DNA from: Nocardia acididurans
Lineage (GTDB): Bacteria; Actinomycetota; Actinomycetes; Mycobacteriales; Mycobacteriaceae
Assembly (NCBI RefSeq): GCF_016741815.1
Contig: NZ_JAERRJ010000009.1
Location: forward strand, 62,001 to 126,000
Direction: 5' to 3'
Length of the DNA stretch: 64,000 nucleotides
A program made the position numbers and the translations under genes. Under the pieces are notes generated by a model. It was not told where the DNA came from. It saw only the letters and a program-made list of their open reading frames with translations, and made no database searches. Below are positions 28,090 through 35,933 of this stretch, piece after piece (position 1 is the stretch's first letter; each line of letters opens with the position of its first letter).

Positions 28090-28146
28090 CCCCACGCTCG
28101 GGAGGGCTCTCAGGGGCTTCGCCCCGACCCCGGTCCCATCGTGGTG

Positions 28147-28178
28147 GTCCCCGGCTGATTCTTTGGTTAGCCGGGGAC
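28147..28178 (+). terminator. Terminator after osmC
   Basis: GTCCCCGGCT (28147-28156) pairs exactly with AGCCGGGGAC (28169-28178), a 10-bp stem with a 12-nt loop, followed by TAACTCTTT. Confidence 0.7.
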
Positions 28179-28257
28179 TAACTCTTTCGTCTACTTCTTG
28201 CCCGGATAGGGGAAATAGGCTGGCTTCGAACCTGTTTCCGCAGTTAGTTTCGAGATC

Positions 28258-29505
28258 GTGGTCGAAACCCTGGCTGAGAAGACGGAAACCGGAAATTCGC
28301 TGCCGCGTGTGCTCGCACTCGATGCGGCCCGTGGGCTCGCGGTGCTCGGCATGTTCGCCGTACACGTCGGCCCGCAGGGCGATATGCCCGGCGCATCCTG
28401 GCTGACCGTTTTCGCGGGCCGCTCGGCCGCCCTGTTCGCGGTGCTCGCGGGCGTCTCGCTCGCACTGCTGTCCGGTGGCGACCGCCCCTATACGGGAATC
28501 GCCGCCCGCCGCAGCGTCGTTCGCATCGCCTCGCGCGCGGTCCTCATCGCGCTGCTGGGCCTCGCGCTGGCGCAACTGCATTCCGGCATCGGGATCATGC
28601 TCATCCTGGCCTACTACGGCCTCTACTTCCTGCTCGCGCTGCCGCTGCTGCGCCTGTCCGCCCGGACGCTCGCGATCCTGGCCGCGGCGTGGGCGGTCGC
28701 GGGCCCCGTCGCGTCGTACCTGATCCGAAGCCACATGGACCAGAACAGTTTCGGCGGCAACCCGACCTTCGAGATGCTCACCTCGTGGTCCGGCGTCCGC
28801 GAGGCCGTCGAGATGCTGGTGCTCACCGGCGGGTACCCCGCGATCACCTGGATGCCGTTCGTGCTCGCCGGTATGGCATTGGGCCGCTGGGGAATCCGCG
28901 CCGCCCGTCCGCTGCCGCTCGCGGCCACGGGCGCGGGCCTGGCGCTGCTCGGCTACGGCGGATCATGGTTGCTGCAGCATCCCTTCGGCGGCCGCGCCCA
29001 CCTGATCGACATGCTCACCGGCGTGCTGGCCGGGAACGACATACCGGATCTCGATCCGGGCAAGCTCGTCGACGCGGGCAGTTTCGGCGCACCGCCCACC
29101 ACGAGCTGGTGGTGGCTGACGGTCGACACCCCGCACAGCGGCACCCCGTTCGAGATCGTGGGGGCGATCGGCGTGGCCTTCCTGGTGATCGGCGTCCTGC
29201 TGGCCGTGGTCCCGCGCGCCGGAATCCTGTTGCGGCCCTTGATCGCCGCGGGCTCGTGCGCGCTGAGCCTCTACATCCTGCAGGCGATGGCGGTCAGCGT
29301 CCTGGTGCCGATCCCCGACGAGGAGGCGATCGAACTGCCGACCGGCATCCACGCCCCCGGCTGGCCCCTGCTGGCTCTCCTGGCGCTCGGCTCCTTGACC
29401 CTGGCGACGCTGTGGCGCAGCGTCTTCCGCCGCGGCCCGGCGGAATGGCTGCTGCACCGGATCACCCTCGGAATCACGAACCGGGTTGTGCCCGTTGACC
29501 GGTAG
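28258..29505 (+). CDS. DUF418 family polytopic membrane protein (paralogue 1)
   Basis: A 415-residue protein with about ten hydrophobic segments. The N-terminal block LPRVLALDAARGLAVLGMF and ALFAVLAGVSLALLSGGDRP are shared with acyltransferase-like DUF1624/DUF418 proteins; the C-terminal third (SCALSLYILQAMAVSVLVPI, LATLWRSVFRRGPAEWLLH) is the DUF418 domain. Such proteins are thought to be membrane acyl- or acetyl-transferases, but activity is unproved. A close paralogue follows at 29702. GTG 28258 start; no strong Shine-Dalgarno. Confidence 0.85.
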   Translation: MVETLAEKTETGNSLPRVLALDAARGLAVLGMFAVHVGPQGDMPGASWLTVFAGRSAALFAVLAGVSLALLSGGDRPYTGIAARRSVVRIASRAVLIALLGLALAQLHSGIGIMLILAYYGLYFLLALPLLRLSARTLAILAAAWAVAGPVASYLIRSHMDQNSFGGNPTFEMLTSWSGVREAVEMLVLTGGYPAITWMPFVLAGMALGRWGIRAARPLPLAATGAGLALLGYGGSWLLQHPFGGRAHLIDMLTGVLAGNDIPDLDPGKLVDAGSFGAPPTTSWWWLTVDTPHSGTPFEIVGAIGVAFLVIGVLLAVVPRAGILLRPLIAAGSCALSLYILQAMAVSVLVPIPDEEAIELPTGIHAPGWPLLALLALGSLTLATLWRSVFRRGPAEWLLHRITLGITNRVVPVDR

Positions 29506-29701
29506 CGAACTCGGCCGGCGCGGGTGCGGCACCGCCGTTCCCGTCCGGACCGGATAACTCGCGCGCTCTCCGAAAATCCTTCTCGACCTGCGTTTTTCGG
29601 TCGTTGATCGACCGGATCGGGTCGATCGCCCCCTGGTTCGCCGACCTCGGATCCCTACGCTCGGATCAGCACCGAACAGGTGGATCCAGAGGGGGAATGT
29701 C

Positions 29702-30970
29702 ATGGGGGCAACGGCGACCGTAGGCGTGCCGGAAAAAGCGCGGCAGGCCGATTCACTACCGCGGGTACTCGCACTGGACGCGGCACGCGGTATCGCGGTG
29801 CTCGGCATGTTCGTGGTTCACACGGGGCCGAACGCGAGCTTCTCGGACCAGGCATCGTGGCTGCGATTTTTCGAAGGCCGATCCTCGGCGCTGTTCGCCG
29901 TGCTCGCCGGAGTATCGGTGGCACTGCTGTCCGGCGGCGACCGGCCCACCCACGACCGCACCCGGCGGGGCGCGCTCCGCATCGCCGTGCGCGCGGTGCT
30001 CCTCGTGCTGCTGGGACTCGCACTGGCGCACCTGCGTTCGGGTATCGGCGTCATGATCATCCTGGCCTACTACGGCCTCTACTTTCTGTGCACGCTGCCG
30101 CTGCTGCGATTGCGGGCGCGGAGCCTGGCGCTGATCGCGCTGGTGTGGGCGATCGCCGGACCCATCGCATCATTTCTGATCCGCGAGCGGATAGCGGAAA
30201 GCTATCTCGGAAATCCGGCCTTCGACATGTTCGGGACGCTCGAGGGACTGCGGAATCTGGCCGTGGAATTGCTGCTCACCGGTGTCTACCCGGTCCTGAC
30301 CTGGATGCCGTTCGTCCTCGCCGGAATGGCCCTGGGCCGCATCGGAATCCGCACGGTACGACCGATCGCGGTACTCGCGGCGGGCGCCGTGCTCGCCCTC
30401 CTCGGACACGGCGGATCCTGGGTGGCGCAGCAGCTGCTGGGTGGCCGCGCGCACCTGATCGCGGCGCTCGTGCCCGAGTACGCCGAGTACGGGTTCACCG
30501 ACGCCGACCTGGACGCCATGCTCTCCATCGGCAGTCTCGGAACCGTGTCCACCGACAGCTGGTGGTGGCTGACGATCGACGCGCCACACAGCGGGACGCC
30601 ATTCGACATTTTCGCCGTGACCGGTGCGGCCCTCCTGGTGACGGGCGTGCTGCTGCTGATCACTCCCCGCGCGGGAGTCGTGCTGCGGCCCTTGATCAGT
30701 GCCGGATCCTGCGCGCTGTCGCTCTACATCCTGCACCTGGTGGCGCTCTGGGCGCTGGTGCCGGTGCCGGACTACAGCGATCTCGAGAACCTGCCCCCGC
30801 TGCCCGGCGGCATCCACGCGCCCGGGTGGTCGCTGCTGGCCCTGGTGGCGATCGGCGCGCTGGTCCTGGCGACCCTGTGGCGCAACGTATTCCGGCGGGG
30901 TCCGGCGGAATGGCTGCTCCACAGGGTCAGCCTGGGTATTACGAAACGGGCTGTGCCTGCTTCCGAGTAG
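29702..30970 (+). CDS. DUF418 family polytopic membrane protein (paralogue 2)
   Basis: A 422-residue tandem paralogue of the preceding gene, aligning nearly end to end (SLPRVLALDAARG, ALLSGGDRP, ILAYYGLYFL, SWWWLT, RRGPAEWLLHR in both). A 196-bp spacer separates them, so they may be transcribed separately. ATG 29702 has AGAGGGGGAATGTC upstream. The 3' end overlaps the convergent cbtA gene by 32 nt. Function as for paralogue 1, unproved. The duplication is old enough for many substitutions in the periplasmic loops. Confidence 0.85.
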   Translation: MGATATVGVPEKARQADSLPRVLALDAARGIAVLGMFVVHTGPNASFSDQASWLRFFEGRSSALFAVLAGVSVALLSGGDRPTHDRTRRGALRIAVRAVLLVLLGLALAHLRSGIGVMIILAYYGLYFLCTLPLLRLRARSLALIALVWAIAGPIASFLIRERIAESYLGNPAFDMFGTLEGLRNLAVELLLTGVYPVLTWMPFVLAGMALGRIGIRTVRPIAVLAAGAVLALLGHGGSWVAQQLLGGRAHLIAALVPEYAEYGFTDADLDAMLSIGSLGTVSTDSWWWLTIDAPHSGTPFDIFAVTGAALLVTGVLLLITPRAGVVLRPLISAGSCALSLYILHLVALWALVPVPDYSDLENLPPLPGGIHAPGWSLLALVAIGALVLATLWRNVFRRGPAEWLLHRVSLGITKRAVPASE

Positions 30971-31739
30971 CGAACTCGGTCAGCGCCGCGAAGGCCAGAC
31001 CGAGCGAGATCCACAGCGTGGCGGTTTCGGCCAGCGAGGCCACCCGGAACTCCCACAGCAGGCTCGGCGGGAAGTCGGACTTCACCTCGTTGATCCCCGG
31101 CAGCAGGATGTAGCCGATCGCCGTGATGAGTACGAAGGCCGCCACACCGGCGATCAAACGCACTGTGTCCGGCTGCTTTTCGAGCAGCCTGTACACGTAC
31201 ACGCCGATGCCGACCGCCGCGAAACCGAGCAGCACGGCGGCCACCCACAACCAGGTGCGGTCGTTGATGGTCTCCGGATCGCCGACGGCGGGCGGATTGG
31301 CCGGATACTTGAAGAACGGCACCAGCACGATGGCCAGCCAGCCGCCGAGAGCCAGGCCCAGGACGAGCTTCGGCCCCGACAGCGTGGTGAACCGGCGTGC
31401 CCAACCGGCGGCGGTCGCCAGGAGCGCGCCGAAGGCGAGACCCGCCAGGGCGAGCGCCAGGAACTGGCCGCGCTTCTGGTCGGGACGGCTCACCGTGGCT
31501 TCGTCTTCCTCACCGTGCGAATGACCGGCGGCTTCCGCGGCGCCGTCCGAATGCCCCTCACCGGCAGTCGGCGCAGCGGCCTGAGCCTCTTCGATGGCGA
31601 TGGCGGCGTCGATCTTCGGCTCGCCGACGAAGTATCCGACGGTGGCGGCGAGCAGGCCGGCGATGAGGCCGGCCAGCAAGCCACGCAGCAACAGGGTTTT
31701 GAGCGAACCTGTCAGTTCAGCCGTGTCACTCAGTGGCAC
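30939..31739 (-). CDS. cbtA: Cobalt transporter subunit CbtA
   Basis: A 266-residue membrane protein with a first helix near 17-37, a His-rich loop (GEGHSDGAAEAAGHSHGEED, about 62-81) and about four or five further helices, matching CbtA. Together with CbtB it is thought to import cobalt for cobalamin synthesis. Its start overlaps the end of cbtB by 10 nt, and the operon lies behind a cobalamin riboswitch, which independently supports the assignment. Confidence 0.9.
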   Translation of the reverse strand: MPLSDTAELTGSLKTLLLRGLLAGLIAGLLAATVGYFVGEPKIDAAIAIEEAQAAAPTAGEGHSDGAAEAAGHSHGEEDEATVSRPDQKRGQFLALALAGLAFGALLATAAGWARRFTTLSGPKLVLGLALGGWLAIVLVPFFKYPANPPAVGDPETINDRTWLWVAAVLLGFAAVGIGVYVYRLLEKQPDTVRLIAGVAAFVLITAIGYILLPGINEVKSDFPPSLLWEFRVASLAETATLWISLGLAFAALTEFATRKQAQPVS

Positions 31740-31924
31740 GGCACACCCAGCAGGTGTCGTCCGTCGTGCATGAGCTCGTGCATGAACATGCCGCTGCGCG
31801 AGATCGCACCCTGATCGAAGCCGACCAGGTACAGCGTGAGCAAGGCGAAGAGCACGACAGCCGCGGAAACGAGCAGCGCCTTGAGGGCGTCGCCTTCCCG
31901 GCTGGGGGAGTGGACGGTAGCCAT
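31730..31924 (-). CDS. cbtB: Cobalt transporter subunit CbtB
   Basis: A 64-residue single-helix membrane protein (helix about 15-36). It ends in the typical His-rich motif MHELMHDGRHLLGVPCH that probably captures cobalt. ATG 31924 has AAGGAGG 5 nt upstream. It is the first gene after the riboswitch and is coupled to cbtA by a 10-nt overlap. Confidence 0.92.
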   Translation of the reverse strand: MATVHSPSREGDALKALLVSAAVVLFALLTLYLVGFDQGAISRSGMFMHELMHDGRHLLGVPCH

Positions 31925-31936
31925 TCGAGCCTCCTT

Positions 31937-31955
31937 GCGGGATTTCGCGTCCCGC
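31937..31955 (-). promoter_or_regulatory. Hairpin next to the cbtB ribosome binding site
   Basis: GCGGGA and TCCCGC form a hairpin directly abutting the AAGGAGG of cbtB (31930-31936), between it and the riboswitch aptamer. It may be part of the expression platform, controlling translation; no U-tract is present. Confidence 0.5.
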
Positions 31956-31965
31956 CGAGATGGGT

Positions 31966-32074
31966 GCGACGGTGGCCGGTGTCTGGCTCTCCGGGCACCC
32001 GACCTGACTCGAAATGCTTGGATCACAGTGGCGCGACCGCCCCGGATTCCCACCGGGTTACACGTCACCGTCGC
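31966..32074 (-). promoter_or_regulatory. Cobalamin riboswitch controlling cbtBA
   Basis: The reverse complement carries the B12-box core GGTGGGAATCCGG followed by GCGCCACTGTGA. The element is bounded by an exact 9-bp P1 helix: GCGACGGTG at its 5' end (32066-32074) with CACCGTCGC at its 3' end (31966-31974). At 109 nt it is compact. It lies 41 nt upstream of cbtB. Cobalamin binding would shut down cobalt import. Confidence 0.9.
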
Positions 32075-32130
32075 TTACTTCACTCCGAAGAGTGACATCC
32101 AGGCTGGCTCGACGTCAATATGAGGCCCTA

Positions 32131-32442
32131 TCAGGCGTTCTTGGCCGCCACGTCGAGGACGACCTCGAATTCCAGCAGGGATGCGCCGGTGGAGACCGGC
32201 TTGCGATCCGAGCCCGCGTGCGCGGCGCGGGCGGGGCCGTCGCGCCAGGCCGCGAAGGAATCCTCGGAATCCCACTGCGTCACCACGAAGTAGCGGTTGT
32301 CGCCCGCGACGGGACGCAGGAGCTGGAAGCCGAGGAACCCGGGCGAGTTCTCCACGGCGTGAGCGCGCGCGGCGAACCGGCTCTCCAACTCGGGGCCCGC
32401 ACCCTCGGGAACCTCGATTGCATTGATCTTGACGACTGCCAT
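32131..32442 (-). CDS. mhuD: Haem-degrading monooxygenase MhuD
   Basis: A 103-residue ABM-fold protein very similar to M. tuberculosis MhuD (Rv3592). Haem-site residues are conserved at identical positions: Asn7 (VVKINAIEV), Trp66 (FAAWRDGP) and His75 (AAHAG). The ENSPGFLGFQLLRP block is also retained. MhuD opens haem to mycobilin products, releasing iron without CO. ATG 32442 start. It is divergent from the alpha/beta-hydrolase gene as in M. tuberculosis, with only 43 bp between starts. Confidence 0.95.
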   Translation of the reverse strand: MAVVKINAIEVPEGAGPELESRFAARAHAVENSPGFLGFQLLRPVAGDNRYFVVTQWDSEDSFAAWRDGPARAAHAGSDRKPVSTGASLLEFEVVLDVAAKNA

Positions 32443-32485
32443 GCGCACGAATGTACTCCCCGGAAGTAGACGTATCGTCGGGGTG

Positions 32486-33229
32486 ATGTTGTACGACGAA
32501 GGCGGCACGGGCGCACCGATTCTGCTGCTGCACGGGTTGATGGGCAGTGCCCGCACCTGGCGGTCGCAGCTGGACTGGCTGCGTGAATTCGGGCATATCT
32601 ACACGTTCGACGCGGCGGGGCACGGTAGGCCCGTGCCCGCCGAACTCACCACCGAGGCCTTCGTGGCCGATCTCGCCGAGGCCACCTCGGTGATCTCGGA
32701 ACCCATGATCGTGATCGGTCACTCGATGGGTGCGCTGCACGGATGGGTCTATGCCGCAACGCATCCCGAACGGGTGCGGGCCCTCGTGGTGGAGGACATC
32801 GCCCCGGATTTCCAAGGCCGGACCGCCGCGAACTGGGCGGCCATGATCGAAGCCTGGCCGCAGCCGTTTCCGGACGAGCAGGCGATGCTGGACTTCTTCG
32901 GACCGGTCGCCGGACGCTATTTCCTCGACTCCTTCGCGCACGGTCCCGACGGCTATCGCCTGCACGGCGAGGTCCCGACCTTCCGCGATATCTCCGAGGA
33001 GTGGGGCACGCGCGATTTCTGGGGGCAGTGGAAGTCGATCACGGTTCCGGCGCTGCTCATCGAGGGCGAGCACACCATCACCCCGCCGGGGCAGATGGCC
33101 GAGATGGCCGCGGTCCACCCGGACGCCCGGCACGTCGTGATCCCGGATGCCGGGCATCTCGTGCACGACGATCAACCCGTCGCCTACCGGGCCGAAGTCG
33201 AGAATTTTCTGCGCCGCGTCCTCATTTGA
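32486..33229 (+). CDS. Alpha/beta hydrolase
   Basis: A 247-residue hydrolase in the position of Rv3591c. Oxyanion motif LLLHGLMGSARTW (about 13-25), nucleophile elbow IGHSMGALHG (Ser near 78), acidic residue in LLIEGEHTITPP and catalytic His in IPDAGHLVHDD are all visible. ATG 32486 or the GTG three bases upstream; no clear ribosome binding site, so it may be leaderless. The substrate is unknown. Co-location with mhuD is conserved in mycobacteria, but a functional link is not known. Confidence 0.87.
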   Translation: MLYDEGGTGAPILLLHGLMGSARTWRSQLDWLREFGHIYTFDAAGHGRPVPAELTTEAFVADLAEATSVISEPMIVIGHSMGALHGWVYAATHPERVRALVVEDIAPDFQGRTAANWAAMIEAWPQPFPDEQAMLDFFGPVAGRYFLDSFAHGPDGYRLHGEVPTFRDISEEWGTRDFWGQWKSITVPALLIEGEHTITPPGQMAEMAAVHPDARHVVIPDAGHLVHDDQPVAYRAEVENFLRRVLI

Positions 33230-33307
33230 GGGCGGGTGCCTTCAGTCGGTCGGGGGTGGCGTCGTATGCTCGGCTCGAACGCCAGCCCCGAACGAATGGG
33301 ACCAACG

Positions 33308-34477
33308 ATGATCGACTTCGCGATTCCTGCCGACCTCGCCGCCGAACGTGATCGGGTCAGGCAGTTCGTCATCGACAAGATCGTTCCCTTCGAGCGCGAT
33401 CCACGCCTCACCGCGCACGGCCCGAACGACGAACTGCGCCAGGAACTGGTCGAATTGGCGCGCGCCGAGAACCTGCTCACCGTGCAGGCCCCGAAGGAAC
33501 TGGGCGGCCGCGGCCTCACCCACGTCGAGCAGGCCGTGCTGTACGAGGCGTCGGGCTGGTCCACCCTCGGCCCGGTCGCCATGAACTGCGCCGCCCCGGA
33601 CGAGGGCAATATGTTCCTGCTCTCCAAGATCGCCAACGCCGAGCAGACCAAGCAGTACCTGCAGCCGGTCATCGACGGCCACCAGCGTTCCGTCTTCGCC
33701 ATGACCGAACCCGGCGGCGCGGGCTCCGACCCCAACCAGCTCGCCACCGAAGCCACCTTCGACGGCGAGAACTTCACCGTCAACGGCCGCAAATGGCTGA
33801 TCACCGGCGCGGACGGCGCGAAGACCTGGATCATCATGGCCCGGCTGGCGGCCAACCCGCACCTGCCCGAGGGCCCGACCCTGTTCATCACCGACGGCGA
33901 CCAGCCCGGCATCGTCATCGAGCGAATCATGAACACCATGGACCGCAACTACGTCGGCGGCCACGCGGTGGTGAACTTCGACAACCTGGTGCTGCCCAAG
34001 GAATCCGTGCTCGGCGAGACCGGCCAGGCCCTGCGCTACGCCCAGCTGCGCCTGGCCCCCGCCCGCCTCACCCACTGCATGCGCTGGCTCGGCGCGGCCG
34101 AACGCGCGCAGTCCATCGCCATCGACTACGCCAAGACCCGCACCGCCTTCGGCAAGCCCATCGGCGAACACCAGGGCGTCTCGTTCATGCTGGCCGACAA
34201 TGAGATCGCCCTGCACCAGTGCCGCCTCACCATCTGGCACGCCTGCTGGCTCATGGACCAGGGCGAGAAGGCCCGCCACGAATCCTCCATCGCCAAGTCC
34301 TACGTCTCCGAGGAACTGTTCAAGGTCACCGACCGCTGCGTCCAGGTGCTCGGCGGCATCGGCATCTCCGACGAGACCGTCGTAGAAATGATCTTCCGCG
34401 ACATGCGCGCCTTCCGCCTCTACGACGGCCCCACCGAGGTCCACAAGTACGCCATCGGCCGCCAACTGCTGCGCTGA
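33308..34477 (+). CDS. Acyl-CoA dehydrogenase
   Basis: A 389-residue FAD enzyme: VFAMTEPGGAGSDPNQL (FAD/substrate loop), NGRKWLITGADGA, YAKTRTAFGKPIGEHQGV and the C-terminal VQVLGGIGISDETVVE, DGPTEVHKYAIGRQLLR signature. The catalytic base is not obviously the usual Glu near the C-terminus, so chain-length class is uncertain. It probably oxidises an acyl-CoA to the 2-enoyl-CoA. ATG 33308 has weak ribosome binding signals. The next gene encodes an enoyl-CoA hydratase-like enzyme. Confidence 0.92.
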   Translation: MIDFAIPADLAAERDRVRQFVIDKIVPFERDPRLTAHGPNDELRQELVELARAENLLTVQAPKELGGRGLTHVEQAVLYEASGWSTLGPVAMNCAAPDEGNMFLLSKIANAEQTKQYLQPVIDGHQRSVFAMTEPGGAGSDPNQLATEATFDGENFTVNGRKWLITGADGAKTWIIMARLAANPHLPEGPTLFITDGDQPGIVIERIMNTMDRNYVGGHAVVNFDNLVLPKESVLGETGQALRYAQLRLAPARLTHCMRWLGAAERAQSIAIDYAKTRTAFGKPIGEHQGVSFMLADNEIALHQCRLTIWHACWLMDQGEKARHESSIAKSYVSEELFKVTDRCVQVLGGIGISDETVVEMIFRDMRAFRLYDGPTEVHKYAIGRQLLR

Positions 34478-34506
34478 GAAAATCCGAACTCTCCGGGCTA
34501 CGTTTG

Positions 34507-34637
34507 GTGACGACTGATTTCGAAAGGTCCGGGTAACTCGTCGGGTACGTCCGAAATTGGGTTCGTACCCGACCGCCGGCACGCGAAAGTAACGGTCAAC
34601 GGCATTCAGCTGGGCGCAGAAGGCCCGGGGAGGCGGG
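34507..34637 (+). repeat. Dispersed element family B, copy 1 (upstream of enoyl-CoA hydratase)
   Basis: A 131-bp non-coding element aligning without gaps to 46086-46216, with 100 of 131 positions identical by direct count. Conserved blocks are CCGGGTAACTCGTCGGG, ACGTCC, ACCCGAC, GCCGGCACGC and the terminal CGGGGAGGCGGG. GTCGGGTACG (34543-34552) and CGTACCCGAC can form a perfect 10-bp stem. It resembles a structured 5' leader RNA but matches no riboswitch class I recognise. Confidence 0.8.
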
Positions 34638-34659
34638 GGAGTGACTAGGATTCGTGCGC

Positions 34660-35469
34660 ATGAGTTCGGAATTGCACGTGGACGTCTCCGGGGGAGTCGC
34701 CGTGCTCACGCTCAATCGGCCCGCCCAGCAGAACGCGCTCACTCCGGCGATGGCGTCGGAACTCGGTGCGGCGCTACGGCGTTGCGACAACGACGACGCG
34801 ATCGGGGCGGTCGTCATCACCGGGACGCCGCCGGCGTTCTGTGCGGGGGCGGATCTTTCGTTGAAGGTGGGCGAGGTCAACGGCCTCATCGATCCGCCGC
34901 CGTTCCGCATCCGGAAACCGGTCATCGCGGCCGTGAACGGACATGCCGTGGGGATCGGGCTGGAGATCGCCCTGCAGTGCGATCTGCGGTATTTCGCCGA
35001 GGACGCCGTCTACGGCCTGAACCAGGTGCGCCGCGGCGCACTGGCCGACGGCTACGCGCACTGGACCCTGCCCCGCCTGATCGGCAGCGCCAATGCCGCC
35101 GACCTGCTGCTCACCGGCCGCACCTTCGACGGGTACGAGGCCAGGGCGCTCGGCCTGGCCAACAGCTCCCTGGACGCGAGTGAGGTGCTGCCCACGGCAC
35201 TCGCGGTGGCCCACGACATCGCGCACGGCTCCGCGCCGCTGCCCGTCGCCCTGTCCAAGCGGCTGCTTTGGGAAGCCCCCACCATGACCCCGGAAACGGT
35301 GGGCCGCTTGGAAACCGAGCTCAACGACTACGTCGCCAAGAGCTCCGACGGCGGCGAGGGCGTGGCCGCGCTCAAGGACCGCCGCCAGCCCAAGTGGACC
35401 GGCAGCGTCAGCGCCGAATGGCCCGCCTGGGATGCCGTCACCGACGGCAAACGCCCCGGCCTGGACTGA
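34660..35469 (+). CDS. Enoyl-CoA hydratase/isomerase family protein
   Basis: A 269-residue crotonase-fold protein: VAVLTLNRPAQQNALTPAM, VVITGTPPAFCAGADLS (oxyanion hole) and PVIAAVNGHAVGIGLEIALQ. The region that usually holds the catalytic Glu pair reads QVRRGALADGYAHWTLPRLI, lacking an obvious second Glu, so hydratase activity is uncertain. ATG 34660 has AGGA at 34647-34650; GTG 34654 is an alternative. The family B element lies just upstream. It may act with the acyl-CoA dehydrogenase at 33308. Confidence 0.88.
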   Translation: MSSELHVDVSGGVAVLTLNRPAQQNALTPAMASELGAALRRCDNDDAIGAVVITGTPPAFCAGADLSLKVGEVNGLIDPPPFRIRKPVIAAVNGHAVGIGLEIALQCDLRYFAEDAVYGLNQVRRGALADGYAHWTLPRLIGSANAADLLLTGRTFDGYEARALGLANSSLDASEVLPTALAVAHDIAHGSAPLPVALSKRLLWEAPTMTPETVGRLETELNDYVAKSSDGGEGVAALKDRRQPKWTGSVSAEWPAWDAVTDGKRPGLD

Positions 35470-35488
35470 CCGCACCGTGCTCCGGCGG

Positions 35489-35761
35489 TCACTCGCCGAT
35501 GAGCACCAGCACGTACAGGAACGCGGTGAAGATCATCAGGAAGGTCCCCGCGATCCCCGCGATATAGCCCACCATCACCTGGGTCCGCCCGCCGAGCGCA
35601 CCCCCGGACGCGTCGATCTCGTTGAGCGCCCGCCGCCCCAGCACCCAGGCGATCGGCCCGGTGATCCCACAGCAGAACAAACTCAACACCCCGAGCAGCA
35701 ACACGGTTGTCGCATAGCCGTGTTCGACCGGAGACCCGATGGGCTGCGCAGGTATGACCAC
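35489..35761 (-). CDS. DUF4190 family small membrane protein
   Basis: A 90-residue protein with two membrane helices (about 17-40 and 63-88) and the intervening CGITGPIAWVLGRRALNEID motif typical of DUF4190. Function unknown; many actinobacterial membrane proteins carry this module. It is transcribed on the minus strand, convergent with the enoyl-CoA hydratase gene. Confidence 0.78.
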   Translation of the reverse strand: MVIPAQPIGSPVEHGYATTVLLLGVLSLFCCGITGPIAWVLGRRALNEIDASGGALGGRTQVMVGYIAGIAGTFLMIFTAFLYVLVLIGE

Positions 35762-35933
35762 AGGCCGATTTTACGATCGCAACCCGCCTGCGAGCAGGGT
35801 GACGCGCGGATTTTGCTGGGGCACTTCATTCATCGTGCGCCATCGCCTACCGGTCGCCACCCGCCGCGCGGAGTTTCACCACGTCGGCGGGTGTCAGGCA
35901 ACTTCGTTGGCGCGCAACCGTATTCGTCCCGGA

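Noticed and set aside
34507..34637. Element B as a known riboswitch (cobalamin, c-di-AMP ydaO-type, ZTP)
   Set aside because: It lacks the B12 box, the ydaO core blocks and the ZTP CCGCCTGGGCA-type core that I could recognise; left as unidentified.
34641..35183. Alternative 180-codon frame directly after element B1
   Set aside because: Arg/Ala-rich out-of-frame reading of the enoyl-CoA hydratase gene.
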